NCBI GenBank assembly: GCA_003550305.1
Contig: QKYT01000083.1
Location: forward strand, 82,233-109,207
DNA length: 26,975 nt
Direction: 5' to 3'
Source of the DNA: Glomus cerebriforme
Lineage: Eukaryota; Glomeromycota; Glomeromycetes; Glomerales; Glomeraceae
Below, piece after piece: positions 1-10,690 of this stretch (positions are counted from its first letter, which is position 1; every line of letters begins with the position of its first letter). A program made the position numbers and the translations under genes. The notes beneath the pieces were generated by a model that worked only from the letters and a program-made list of their open reading frames with translations, had not been told where the DNA came from and did not search any database.

Positions 1-168
1 TTAAATGTTAAAAAAAAGTTAAATGAATTGATTTATCTGTTATTAAAGGTTTATTTTATTAAAGAAAGATTCTTTTGCTATTTGANTAAATTGTACTTAT
101 GAAATAAAAAATAAAAATAAAATTATTTTCTTGAACTGAAAAGTGAGAGAAGAGAACTATAGTTAACT

Positions 169-425
169 TTATAATTTAGAATATACTTTTTTTATTTCTT
201 CTTCAATAAATGACTTATTATAATCACTTTCAGTAATCAATTCAACTTTTTTCTTCTCTTTTTCTCCTTTTTATCTGGACTGATTCATCATCAAATTCAT
301 CACTTTCAAATATGGCAACCCATTATTACATAAATTATGATCATTATCTTCTCTATCAGTTTCATATCCAGTATTTCCAACACTATCTTTTTTATAAGCT
401 CTTCTAGTACGTCGGATTGAACATA
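169..425 (-). pseudogene. Frameshifted C-terminal tail of an unrecognised protein
   Basis: Read on the minus strand, three successive frames give coding-like, acidic and lysine-rich text: first a stretch with RRAYKKDSVGNTGYETDRED, then ESDEFDDESVQIKRRKREEK, then VELITESDYNKSFIEEEIKK ending in VYSKL and a TAA at 169-171. Two frameshifts separate the three pieces. The composition (E/D/K-rich, few random stops within each piece) looks like the degenerate end of a real protein. I do not recognise the family; a transposon-associated protein is possible but is only a guess. No start or catalytic part is visible. Confidence 0.45.
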
Positions 426-429
426 ATAT

Positions 430-1385
430 GGAGCTAGTTTAATTAAAAAAAAGCTTATTTTATTATTTTTAAATAAATGTTTTTTTTTCGTAATTATTAA
501 TGATTATTTCAAAAATTAACAATAAAAATTTTCAGTTTAATTAATGTCTCTAATCTATTCTATCTTAACAAATCTAAATTAATTTACTAAATACTGTTTA
601 TTGTTTTATCCGATTCTATAAGCAATCTCCAACATTGTTTAATACTCTCCATTAATATAATTTTGTAATTTTTTTTTTCTAATTTACATCATTATTTTTT
701 TCTATTTCTAACTTATCATATCTTTGTTTTTCGTACGTTTCAATTAACTTATATTAACCTCAAATTATTCTTCTTTTATTTCTTGGTATACTGTTCCTCT
801 TTTCCAGTTCTCTGGTATTTATTTATTCAATTATTGCATTCATTATTTGCTCAATAATTCTTACTTTTTTCCACACTCCATAAGTAATCTTTGATAGTTT
901 GGTACTTTCTTATTTTCTATCAGTATAATTTTCTTCATTTATATACTTTTCCTCAAATCGTTCTTTCCACTTTTTACTTCCTGTACATTTCAGTTTTTAG
1001 CTTTTTCCTCATTCCTTCTCATTGAAATTTTTATTTTCAATGATTTTTTTAGTCTCCAATTCTTTATTCATCCATTTATCTAATTTTAGTTGTTGCTTTC
1101 TCATTATGTATATTTGTGTTATCCTTAGAATTTTTTGATTTTACTGTTCAAAAAGTTTAAATGCATCTTTTTTTCCATTTTTTGTTAATAAATTTGTTTC
1201 TTTTTTATCAATTTGTTTGGTTAAATCCAATAATATCTTATCTTCTTTTGGAAAGCAGGTTTCGGATTTCAAGTATTTACTGCTATTCTCAACTAGTAAT
1301 AGATTTTTTGCTAATAGATGGTATCTTTAGAGTTACTGGATTTTTTGAAATTAAGTGAAATAAGCGAGGAGAAAATTCTAATCTA
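430..1385. other. AT-rich stretch without an intact gene
   Basis: No frame stays open for long with protein-like composition. On the minus strand between about 720 and 1150 there are short fragments that look faintly coding, such as KWKERFEEKYINEENYTDRK, broken by many stops. They could be the remains of a transposon or other gene, but I cannot name one. The plus-strand reading at 1161-1358 is a Phe/Leu-rich antisense shadow of this T-rich sequence. Confidence 0.4.
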
Positions 1386-1616
1386 AACCAACCAGCCAGT
1401 TAGGANATANTCAACTATCTGACCGGCTTTCCTTGCCTGATATGAGGAAGATATCATATACAGTATAAGGAAGTTAAGAGGGAGTTTAAAGGAGAAAAAA
1501 NAACCAACCAACCAGTTAGGAGATACTCAACTATCTGACCGGCTTTCCTTGCCTGATACGAGAAAGTTCTCATATACAGTATAAAGAAGATAAGGGGGAG
1601 TTTAGAAGGGATAGAA
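1386..1616. repeat. Two tandem copies of a 116-bp unit
   Basis: The unit beginning AACCAACCAGCCAGTTAGGA at 1386 recurs at 1502 as AACCAACCAACCAGTTAGGA. Both continue with CAACTATCTGACCGGCTTTC and CTTGCCTGAT, then a diverged AGTTCT/AGATAT block, then CATATACAGTATAA and a purine-rich GGGAGTTTA end. The period is 116 bp and divergence is low except in the second half. The copies are more GC-rich than their surroundings, and N bases fall in both, suggesting assembly ambiguity. Function unknown. Confidence 0.85.
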
Positions 1617-1619
1617 TGA

Positions 1620-2340
1620 AGTAGTTTTTAAAAAGGATTATAGAGAGGAATTAAAATTTTGATAATAATATAATTAAAGATACCATATGAAAATTAATAC
1701 GAAATATTGAAAAAAAAGTGATATTTATATATTTAAAAATAATAAGAATGTAAAAATGAGTCAAAATTAATTAATACATTAAGCATGATGAGTCGCATCA
1801 TGCAAATTTCTATAGTATTTCTATATTTATTTATATTTCAAAATTAATAATCAGTGATTTATTACGTGATTTCACATGTATCACATGCCTTAATGATACC
1901 CGTTAAATTAGAGGCCACAATTTAATAAAATTTTATAATATTACAACTTGATGATGCTGTACAACAAAGAACTATGACACTGTATATTTTGTTATTTGCA
2001 TAAATTAACTAAATGATTTTATTATATATTTATTATTCATCCCTTAATCATGAGTCAATAATGAAAGAATAAGATAAAATATATAAAATTCAAGTGTATT
2101 AGACATTTTTACAGTACAATCTTTAAATAAATTATGATTTTGCTATTATCAAAAAATCAATTTTCATTATTTAAACTAAAATCTATTATGTAAGACTGAT
2201 ATTGAATTTTTAGAAAAATATGAGATTATCGAAAATAATCTATATAATTCAAATCTTTTAATTCCACAAAATAAATTAAAATGTTTTGTTAAATTTATAA
2301 ATGAAATGAATTAGAAGGAAATATTTTAATATTTAAAATG
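1620..2340. other. Gene-free AT-rich stretch
   Basis: I see no open frame with protein-like composition on either strand and no RNA gene. The end of the stretch leads into the plus-strand kinase relic. Confidence 0.5.
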
Positions 2341-2344
2341 AAAT

Positions 2345-2835
2345 TTGTATAAAATGTGAAAGTGTAGAAGTCATTATCAATGGTGCCAATCATGTTTAAA
2401 AAAAAACACATTGTCTAGAAAATATTGCAAAATGAACCAGTAGAAATGATGATATTGATCGAATTCGAATTACAATCTATGAAACTTCAAGCTTTCTTGG
2501 AATGAATTCCTTTTGACAAACTTGAAAATGTATAGATAAAAAATCGGATAGTACTGTTTTGATATTCAGTTGTTTGGAGGGTAATGGATAGACCAAGAAT
2601 TTCACGAGTTCATAAAGCTGTTCTTTTCTTTAAAATAATTATTCTTCATAAGCATAAAAACAATTTTTTAGATATATCTCTATTGTCACTCACTGAATTA
2701 TGCTTTATTAATATCTCATATATATATATAATTCCATATTACTGAATATCTAAAGACAACAAATATCTTATTATAAAGCAATATGATCAGAATGGTTCAT
2801 TGCTTAATTACATTTGCAACTTTAATATTATTATA
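2345..2835 (+). pseudogene. Relic of a TKL-type protein kinase, N-terminal part
   Basis: Fragments in shifting frames match, in the right order, landmarks of the intact kinase at 3796-5718. A WCQSC pair of the CxxC region lies near 2380, then TSRNDDIDRI (family WTSGN-DIDEFI) near 2440, LE-stop-IPFDKLENV near 2500 (family LEWIPFE), YSVVW after a damaged glycine loop near 2570, and ISKDNKYLIIKQYDQNGSLL of the hinge region near 2740-2810. Stops replace conserved Trp codons and several frameshifts separate the pieces. The catalytic loop is not recognisable downstream. It lies in the opposite orientation to the other two kinase copies, so it is not part of their tandem pair. This is a dead gene by any reading. 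Confidence 0.75.
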
Positions 2836-2839
2836 TTTG

Positions 2840-3740
2840 GAGATAAAATTAAATTTACTTGCGACTACACATCCATATAGTTGTTGGTGTCAGATGATAT
2901 TCACTTTTGATAGTGTCATCGATTAGGATTGGCTGCTATGAAAAACGTTGCGTTCCCAAAAAGGAAGGAGGTAGGTATAAATATATATATAATTGATAAT
3001 AAATTATTTAATAATGGTTTTGAATTCGTATGAAACAATATATTAAAGATTCATCTACATATAATACTTGTATATCTGACATTTTTTTAAAAAAATTTGA
3101 GAAACGAAAATCACGTGTAGTGAGGTTCTATTCTTTTTTTTTAGTTCTAAAATTAAATTTTATAACAACTTTTTTGATAACTTTAGTACAAGCACAAATA
3201 ATAACAATAAAAAATCTATACATGATAACTTAAAATAATAAATCTAAGCACAAAATCTTCCACATCATTGAATGTCTTCTAAATCATAATGCTCAAATTG
3301 CTGTACTAGTTCAATTTTAATTTTGACATACAGCACATATTTTCACTTAATAGACAGATCGTATGAAATACATCATGGTGCCAGCCGACTAGACTCTAGT
3401 TGAACTAAAACAAAATATACTCGTGATAAAGTGATAAAAAAAAATTATATTTGGACTAATCTCCAAAATTATAAAATTTGTTATTTTTTGGATCGCAAAA
3501 CTTGAGGCTTATTATTTAACCATCCATTGTAATTTTGTATAAACTGTCACAATTTTCAAAATACTCACGCTAATATCACGTGATCATTTACGACCTAATT
3601 TTATAAATATCGACAGCAAAAGAATCTTTTCTTTAATAAATAAGCCTTTAATAAATAAATTTAATAATAATACAAATATAAAAAATAAATAGATACAAAT
3701 AAAATAAAATAAAATAGAATGTGAAAATATCAATTTAGCA
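2840..3740. other. Stretch without a supported gene
   Basis: An open frame at 3030-3233 (67 codons) shows no motif I recognise and is AT-biased like its surroundings. Two CACGTG sites lie here (3112-3117 and 3577-3582), the second within the perfect palindrome ATCACGTGAT. The right end, from about 3740, resembles the 3' flank of the decayed kinase copy and marks one edge of the duplicated segment. Confidence 0.4.
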
Positions 3741-3795
3741 TGCTCAGTTACATAAACTATTGATTGATTGATTTTTTTTAGAAAAAAATCATTCA

Positions 3796-5718
3796 TCAAT
3801 CATCGTCTTCATCAATTTCATTAAGATCTATAAAAAAACAAACAAATAAAATTAAAAGAAAGTTTAAAAAAAAAAGATTATAAAATATATAATGAATAAA
3901 ATATCTTACCTAATTCACTTAATTGAACATCGAGACATTCTGAAACTACTGTGATATAAGGTTAAATAAGTAAAAAATATTATAATAATATTATAAATCA
4001 TAACAATTATTAATAGAAAAACTTACTTGGATTTTCAAATGCTGATTGAATAGCATAATCGGTATCTACTAAAAAATTAATTAATAATGAATCAATTTTT
4101 CAATTAACAATAAAAAAAAAAGTTAAGGTAAATTAAATTACCTAAATTTAATTGTATATTTGAAGAATTTACTGGTTTAGGAAGATCTTTGAAATTTAAA
4201 AGTCTACTAGTATAGATTGCTTGTGGATGTGTTCGAATATTTTTAGAATTATTCTTTTTTGTTCTATTATTAAATTTCTTTAAACTAATTTTATCAAAAT
4301 TTTCTATTTGAGAATAAATTTCATTTCCATCTTTACCATCTTTACTATAATCACTATTACTCCATCTTTTTAATATTTGACATAATTCTTTAGTTGTTGG
4401 TCTATTTTCTATTTTAGCATCCCAACATTTTATAATCAAATCTGAAAGTAATTTTGGTGTTTCTTGAGAAATATTTGGTCTTAAACCTTTACATATTTTA
4501 ATAGCCAAAAAATCATCATGAGGAATATCATTATAAGGAATTTCTTCAGAAATAAATTCATTCATCATTATTCCAAAAGAATAAATATCAGCTGCTTTTT
4601 CATAATGATGACCACGTATAACTTCTGGTGCCATATAAGGTAATACACCATATATTCCTTCTCTTTGAGCTTTAACATTTGCTGGTTGACACATTCCTAA
4701 ATCACTTATATATGGATTATCATAACCAAATAATATGTTACCTGAATGAAAATCTTTATGAACTTTTCCAGCATTATGAATATCTAAAAGTCCTCTTGAA
4801 ATTCCAAATAATTTTTGAATTTTTGATTCGTAACCTACATAATTTTTATTTAAATAATTTCTTAAATTTCCATCTTCACAAAAATCTAATATCATCATAT
4901 AATCCTTTGTATCAGGATCTTGAGTTATTCCGTGACATTGAATAACATCATAAAGATGAACCTGAAGATGAGATTTAATCTAAAAATAAATAAAAAATTT
5001 TAATTACATTAGATTATTATTTAAAATATATATATATATATGTATATTATATATTACCTCATTTAAAAATTCCGTACTTATATCAGAGGAATTATCTAAA
5101 CTTTTCAATGCAACTTTTTCTTTTGATCTTCTCTTCCATTTTTGATTTTCAATATTCCAAAAAGTAATATGACCTTCAGTCCATATAGCTGAATAAATTT
5201 TACCAAATCCGCCACTGGTAAGGTAATTAATTTTTTGAAAATTTTCAAAAGGTACCCATTCAAGAACAGTTTTATGATAAAAAGCATTAAGTTGTGATTG
5301 TTGTATAAATTCATCAATATCTTTATTTCCGCTAGTCCAATTATTAAAGTTATTCTTAAATCTTTCAGAATTACAAGGGTGACACCACCATTCTCCTGTA
5401 CCAGGTTGTTTACATTCTCCACATATTCCATATACTTGTTTTCTTTTTTCTAAATCGTCCACATAAATTACTTTTCCTATCTTTTCTGATTCAGTGATTG
5501 AGGAATCAAAAAGAGAAACATGTCCCTTTTAAAATAAACGAATAAATAAAATTAAAATTATAAGAATTCAATAATATTTATGATAAAGTGAATTATTATT
5601 ACTATTATTATTATCTATTATTATTATTATTATTTACCTGATATTCACCATAATCAAAACATTTCCATGAATTCTTTGGCTTTTCTTCAAATTTCGAATT
5701 CGCGTTGATTAATTCCAT
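3796..5718 (-). CDS. Protein kinase (TKL/Tyr-kinase-like, Glomeromycotina family), six exons
   Basis: Exons by hand: 5638-5718, 5058-5525, 4142-4979, 4027-4068, 3910-3948 and 3796-3827; all introns are GT-AG, phases agree, and the product is 499 residues. An N-terminal CxxC pair (62-65 and 75-78) resembles a small zinc-binding knuckle. The WTSGN-K-DIDEFI block follows at 90-101. The kinase domain has the glycine loop GGFGKIYSA (132-140), VALK Lys168, catalytic HKDFHSGN with Asp259 and Asn264, DLG (276-278) in place of DFG, and APE (300-302). All residues needed for catalysis are present, so it should be active; cytosolic Ser/Thr or dual specificity is an inference. After the domain come HPQAIYTSRLLNFK and an acidic tail ending DLNEIDEDDD, encoded by three tiny exons that are supported by partial conservation in the paralogue. 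The start is the first ATG of a 27-codon exon 1 that joins in frame. The substrate is unknown. Confidence 0.92.
5594..5636. repeat. (ATT)n microsatellite inside the first kinase intron
   Basis: A run of ATT triplets with one or two interruptions lies directly inside the donor end of intron 1 of the intact kinase. It is length-variable sequence by nature and has no visible coding role. Confidence 0.7.
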
Positions 5719-6540
5719 ATTAAATAATTGATAAATTTTATAAAAAAAGGTTAAAATTATGGTAATTGTTAGCGTCTTTTTTATATTAAAAGGAATTTCA
5801 TAAATAATTAAAGCGTCTGAAGCACAAAAAAATCATTATTGTTTGTGTATCATTTCACTATAATAGTAAAAAAATATTATATTATTCGATCGAGAATGTT
5901 ATAAAATTAATTTTTTAGAAAACAATGAAGCCATCGCTTATCATTCCTTTTTATAGTTGCATTAAAAGGTTAAAGGGGAAGTTATCAAAAAAATGGAGAA
6001 CAAACAAATATTTTTAATGAATGATTATCAATCCGTCCAATAACTTATTTGTTATTTCAATAGTCTTTGTACGATCATCACATTGCCAATTTTTTACTAA
6101 CGTGGTGTGACTACGTTCCATAAAAGAATAGTCTATACTTCTATTCAGATATGCCAAGCAATTATGTGAAAAAAAACAATCAATTAATAATTAACGTTTT
6201 GCTTGGCAAATCTACAGGGCGATGTTCCCCACATGTCGATAGGGAGGATGATCCCCATATAGACTTCTACCACCCTACTTTTTATAGTTTAAATCATAGC
6301 TCACACACACATTCCCGCCGAAGTTTTTTAGTCAAATATTTTTTTTTTAGAAAAAGAAAACGTGAGTTTATTGATATCCTCCGAGTAGCAACGTGCCCCT
6401 GAGTCACGAAAAAAAATTGTCATATCGTAATGCAACTATATAAACTACAGTATATAAAGGATTCTGCGGATTTTTTTTTAATTTTTAATTTAAAAGCTTG
6501 AATTGGATTATATTCGTTCTATTTTTAGTGATTTACTAGG
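5719..6540. promoter_or_regulatory. Upstream region of the intact kinase, duplicated with it
   Basis: No gene is supported here. Around 6040-6135 the plus strand reads AACTTATTTGTT, then TTTTTACTAACGTG and TTCCATAAAAGAAT. The region upstream of the decayed copy (about 11526-11607) has the same blocks in the same order (AACTTATTTGTT, TTTTTATCAACGTG, TTCCATAAAAAGAAT). The shared blocks suggest that the promoter was copied with the gene. The open frame at 6151-6402 has no recognisable motif and I leave it out. Confidence 0.45.
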
Positions 6541-6572
6541 CATAACCCGTCGCGCTGCGCCGGGAATAAGAC
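6541..6572. repeat. GC-rich imperfect palindrome
   Basis: In otherwise AT-rich DNA, ACCCGTCGCGCTGCGCCGGG forms a short hairpin (CCCG at 6546-6549 with CGGG at 6561-6564). I recall similar GC-rich cores being dispersed in Rhizophagus intergenic DNA, but cannot verify that here. Confidence 0.5.
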
Positions 6573-8320
6573 TTGCCTATCAAGTTAAGAGAGTAACAAT
6601 AGCATGTTTATATTTTATTATTTGCTATGCAATAGGCCTAGATTTTTACTATTAATTATGATGAAAATAAGAAAATAGATGTAATTTTATAATTATCTAC
6701 CTGCTACTACTAATTAGTATTAGTAAAATGTCAATTACCAAAAACTAAATTTCACATTAGTAAACAACACAAATTTGCCGATCAAATAATCTAAACGTTA
6801 CGATTTTACATGAATTTTTTTTGTTATATAGATTCTTTTTCTAAGCTTTTAGTACCTGATTTAATTCTAAATTGGATGTCTCCGTCTTTCTCTAGATTTC
6901 ATGCCTGCAACTGCTAAAGCTGTAGTTTTTGTGTCATTGTGTGTTCAACAGTTTACTGTAATATTCGATAGCTTTCTTGAAGTAAGTTTTAAAACTTTTT
7001 AATCTCTAAGGAACGTTTTGGTAATAACTTTTATTAAAAAAAGCTAATCATTCCTTTTAGGAATCAATTGTGAGAAAATAAGATAACGAAACTCTTTTTA
7101 AAAATGAAAATAAAACAGAAATCCTAAATAACAAATGAAAATTTATAATCACTTAATGGTGTAGTACTGTAGTTAAAGTATCGATATTTATGAAGCACAT
7201 TCATAAAATGCGGTTCTGGTTATAAAGGTGATAACTTAGTTATTGTGGAGAGTTTTGTATTTATTATTTAGATTAATATAGAATATTTTTTTTAAATGTA
7301 TAATTTAATTAAACGAATACATCTTAAATAATTACTACGCAAAGTTTTTATTATGTTTTACTTTTTGATCTCTATTCACTTCTTTGCATTTGAATAATGT
7401 CCGTTTTTTTCCCTCACTGAAAATAATCAGTTCTTTGAAAGAGAGAATAATATGTTATATTTTACTTCGATATACAGTATATTATTCTCAATCCTCCCTT
7501 CTTTTTTTCATCATAAAAGCAATCATTAACAGACATCTTTTTATTCTTGATCTTTCTGTTGACGAAAAAAAATTTTTTATAAATTCATCATTTTTATCCA
7601 TTTATAAAAAAAAAATAAACTAATAAATAATATGGACGAACCAAGAAAATAACATAATTTTTGAATATGTAGGAATTTGGTTTTAATTAAATGTTGCAAA
7701 AGTTAATGATATCGTTTTTGTGAAAGAACTATTCATGATTATTACATTTATTATTAATTATTTTTAAAATATTATGGGAATTTAATAAAAATGATTTAAA
7801 CGATTTTAAAAATTTTAAAAAAAATTTGCTGTACCTGCGTCAAAATTTTAGCTGCGCCATTACACGGCTTTTGTTTTATAGACTGAGACTGGACCAGATG
7901 CTTTTTCTCTAAGGGCTTTCTTTCTTTTCACTGTTGAACATTGAATTTTCTTAAGGACTTTAAGTTATTTCTCTCAAGTTTAAACACGTCGTTTGAAATA
8001 TCATACACCAACTTCCAGATTTAGAAGCATTGCATAAGACTACATACTTATCCATCAAGTTTGAATGAAAAGAATAGGAGGAAAAGATGAGAAAATAATA
8101 CTTTATTGTGATTATATCAAAAACTTATTAATAAAAGCATATAATTGCATTATTATAAACATCATTCATAAGAGTCAAGTTAGAAAAAATATCTCGAAAC
8201 TTATGTACAATTGAAATTATTATAATGCTATGCCTTAAATGCCTGAAATGGTTAGCACTTTTGTCATTAATAATATATTTTTTTATGAAACTATTGTATA
8301 GAGTTTAGAACCGGTTTCGT
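6573..8320. other. Long intergenic stretch without a supported gene
   Basis: The sequence is AT-rich with homopolymer runs. An open frame at 7384-7623 is Lys/Ile/Phe-rich and shows no motif. TACAGTA or TACTGTA heptamers occur at 6954, 7165 and 7473. Nothing else can be assigned. Confidence 0.4.
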
Positions 8321-8544
8321 AGGACCCCGAAATATACAGTATATAAAAAGATAGGGTCGGAGTATAATGAACCAAAAAAATATGTAAATCTTTCCTTTTT
8401 TGGACAAATTCTGATAATGTCAGCCAGAAATTTATTACTTATTTTAGTAACTGACTGAACATTACTGTAATTCCGGCCCTGAAAAAATGCGTATAGCTAA
8501 TTTTTTTTTTGGACCTGACCTCTGTATGCATATTTCGGGGTCCT
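8321..8544. mobile_element. MITE-like element with 15-18 bp terminal inverted repeats
   Basis: The left end AGGACCCCGAAATATACA (8321-8338) and the right end TGCATATTTCGGGGTCCT (8527-8544) are inverted copies: 15 bases identical, then one mismatch and two more matches. They enclose about 190 bp without a coding frame. GGACC/GGTCC blocks recur inside and just outside, including GGACCTGA at 8511 and again at 8558. I see no clear target-site duplication at the ends, so the true borders may lie further out or be eroded. A non-autonomous DNA transposon is the simplest reading. Confidence 0.55.
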
Positions 8545-9480
8545 GGTTTGGTTGTTTGGACCTGATTTTTAAACCGTGATTAAGTATAATTTTATTATAT
8601 TGATACTGATTAATCAGTTATATTAAGCTTATTACAACTTACCCATCGATTTATTAAGCCAGTTTCAGTTATATAAAAACTCAGGTCTAAACGATTAACC
8701 ACTTAGCTTAAAACCGGGTTCTTGTCCAGCGTCAAAACAACAATTTTTATTCGCCAATTTACACGTGCGAACAACCAAAAATCGCCACGTGATCTTAATC
8801 ATTTATCACCTTGCGTAAACATATATAGTCCTTCACTTCGCTCCGGACAATAAATAACCGTTGAATTTGGTTCTTGAATTGAGTTTAGTCTGTTCATGTG
8901 CTAGGATGCGAACTTTTTATATCCTAAATTTGAGACAACAAATAGGTATATCTTACCCAGCGTTAATTAAAAATTAAACAGTCTTTTCGCCACTACCTGT
9001 GATGGATCGTTAATCTTGTGGAATAAGAAATATCATCTCCCTCAAATGCCATTCCTTGCATTCTTTACGTAGTTGTAGTCAAAATTACCTCACATATGGA
9101 TGCAGGAAAATTCAATGATAAGCCACGTATTTGTGCCAAAATTTAAAAATTTCATGTGAAATAAAAGAAAAAATTCAAAGTTTGAATTTAAACCTTTAAA
9201 GCTTTTTATTTTTATTTTTTGCTATATTGAATTTCTAATACACTTACCAATTATGTAAGTTTTTCTCTTAATCAATTTTTCAGTCCAAAAAAGTATTCAA
9301 TGTTTAATATTTATATAATTTACTCAATGATAAAAGAATTTTTTTCAATACAGTAAATTAAACCTTTAATAAATCAACTTTATTTATAATGATAACAAAA
9401 ATACTACATTAAAAAAAATTGTTCAATATTATGTTCAGTCACATAAACCAATGACTTTTATTTTTTTTTAAAGAAAAAAA
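8545..9480. other. Intergenic stretch with palindromes and paired CACGTG sites
   Basis: Two CACGTG hexamers lie 24 bp apart at 8762 and 8786. A GC-rich imperfect palindrome (GTCC at 8828-8831, GGAC at 8845-8848) follows. No gene is visible. From about 9430 the sequence resembles the 3' flank of the intact kinase (GTTTATGTGACTGAACAT on the minus strand against GTTTATGTAACTGAGCAT). Confidence 0.4.
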
Positions 9481-10690
9481 TCATTCATCAATATCATTTT
9501 CACAGATCTGTAAAAAAGATAAATAAATAAATTAGATAACATAATTATAAGATAATTATAAAATATAAACAAATAAAATACCTTAACTGATTCCTTAATT
9601 TGGCAGTCAAAACATTCTGAAACTATTGTAACATAAGGTTAAATATATAAAAATATTTTATTATAAGAATTATTAATAAAAACACTTATTCGATGAATAA
9701 CAAATAACAATTAATAATAAAATGATTTACTACAATAAAAATAAAATTAAACTGTAGTTATCTGAATAAAAAGATGATAAATCTGAAGAATTTACTGGTT
9801 CTGGAAGATTTTTGAAATTTAAAAGTCTACTAGTATAGATTGCTTGTGGATGTGTCTGAATATTTTTAGATTTATCATCACTTGATCTATTCTCGAATTT
9901 CTCTCTACTAATTTTATCACATTCCTTTATTTGAGAATAAATTTCACTACTACTTGTATATCTTTCTACATACCATTTTTTTAATATATGATATAATTCC
10001 TTAGTTGTTGGTCTATTTTCTGCTTCAGCATCCCAACATTTCATAATCAATTCTGCAAGTAATTTTGGTATGTCTTGAGAAAATTTTGGTCTAAATCCTT
10101 TACATATTTTAATAGTTAAAACATGATCATGAGAAATATCATTATGAGTTACTTCAGAAATAAATTCATTCATCATTATTCCAAATGAATAAATATCAAA
10201 TGCTTTTGTATATTGATCACGTATAACTTCTGTCTTCTGGTGCCTATATAAGGTAATACTCCATATATTCCTTATTTTTTAACTTCATTATTTGCTAGTT
10301 GACACATTCCTAAGTCACTTATATATGAATATAAACTTGTAAATAATATATTACCTGAATGGAAATCTTTATGAACCTTTCCGGCATTATGAATATCTAA
10401 AAGCACACTTGCAATGTAAAATATATATTCAATTTTTGATCCATAATCTATATAATCTTCAGAAATATTTAAATAATTTCTCAAATTTCCATTATTACAA
10501 TAACATAAAACCATCATATAATTCTTAGTATCAGGATCTTGAGTTATTCCATGACATCGAATAATATCGTAAATATAAATTTGAAGATGAGATTTAATCT
10601 ATATACAAAAGAATATTTTTAATAAATACATGAAAGTAAATTACAATTTTATTTTATTTTAATTACCTCATTTAAAAATTCTGTACTTAT

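Noticed and set aside
430..1360. Non-LTR retrotransposon
   Set aside because: Lys/Glu-rich fragments are suggestive, but no reverse-transcriptase or endonuclease motif can be read.
3030..3233. 67-codon plus-strand open frame downstream of the kinase relic
   Set aside because: It does not match any part of the kinase family and has a generic Ile/Phe/Lys bias.
3380..3400. TGGTGCCAGCCGACT reading WCQPT, like the kinase CxxC region
   Set aside because: Only four residues agree and no neighbouring landmark follows in any frame, so chance is likely.
4679..4945. 88-codon plus-strand frame opposite kinase exon 3
   Set aside because: It is an antisense shadow of a well-supported exon.
6151..6402. 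83-codon plus-strand open frame upstream of the kinase
   Set aside because: No motif, no intron support, and it overlaps the blocks next to the presumed kinase promoter; the composition follows the local DNA.
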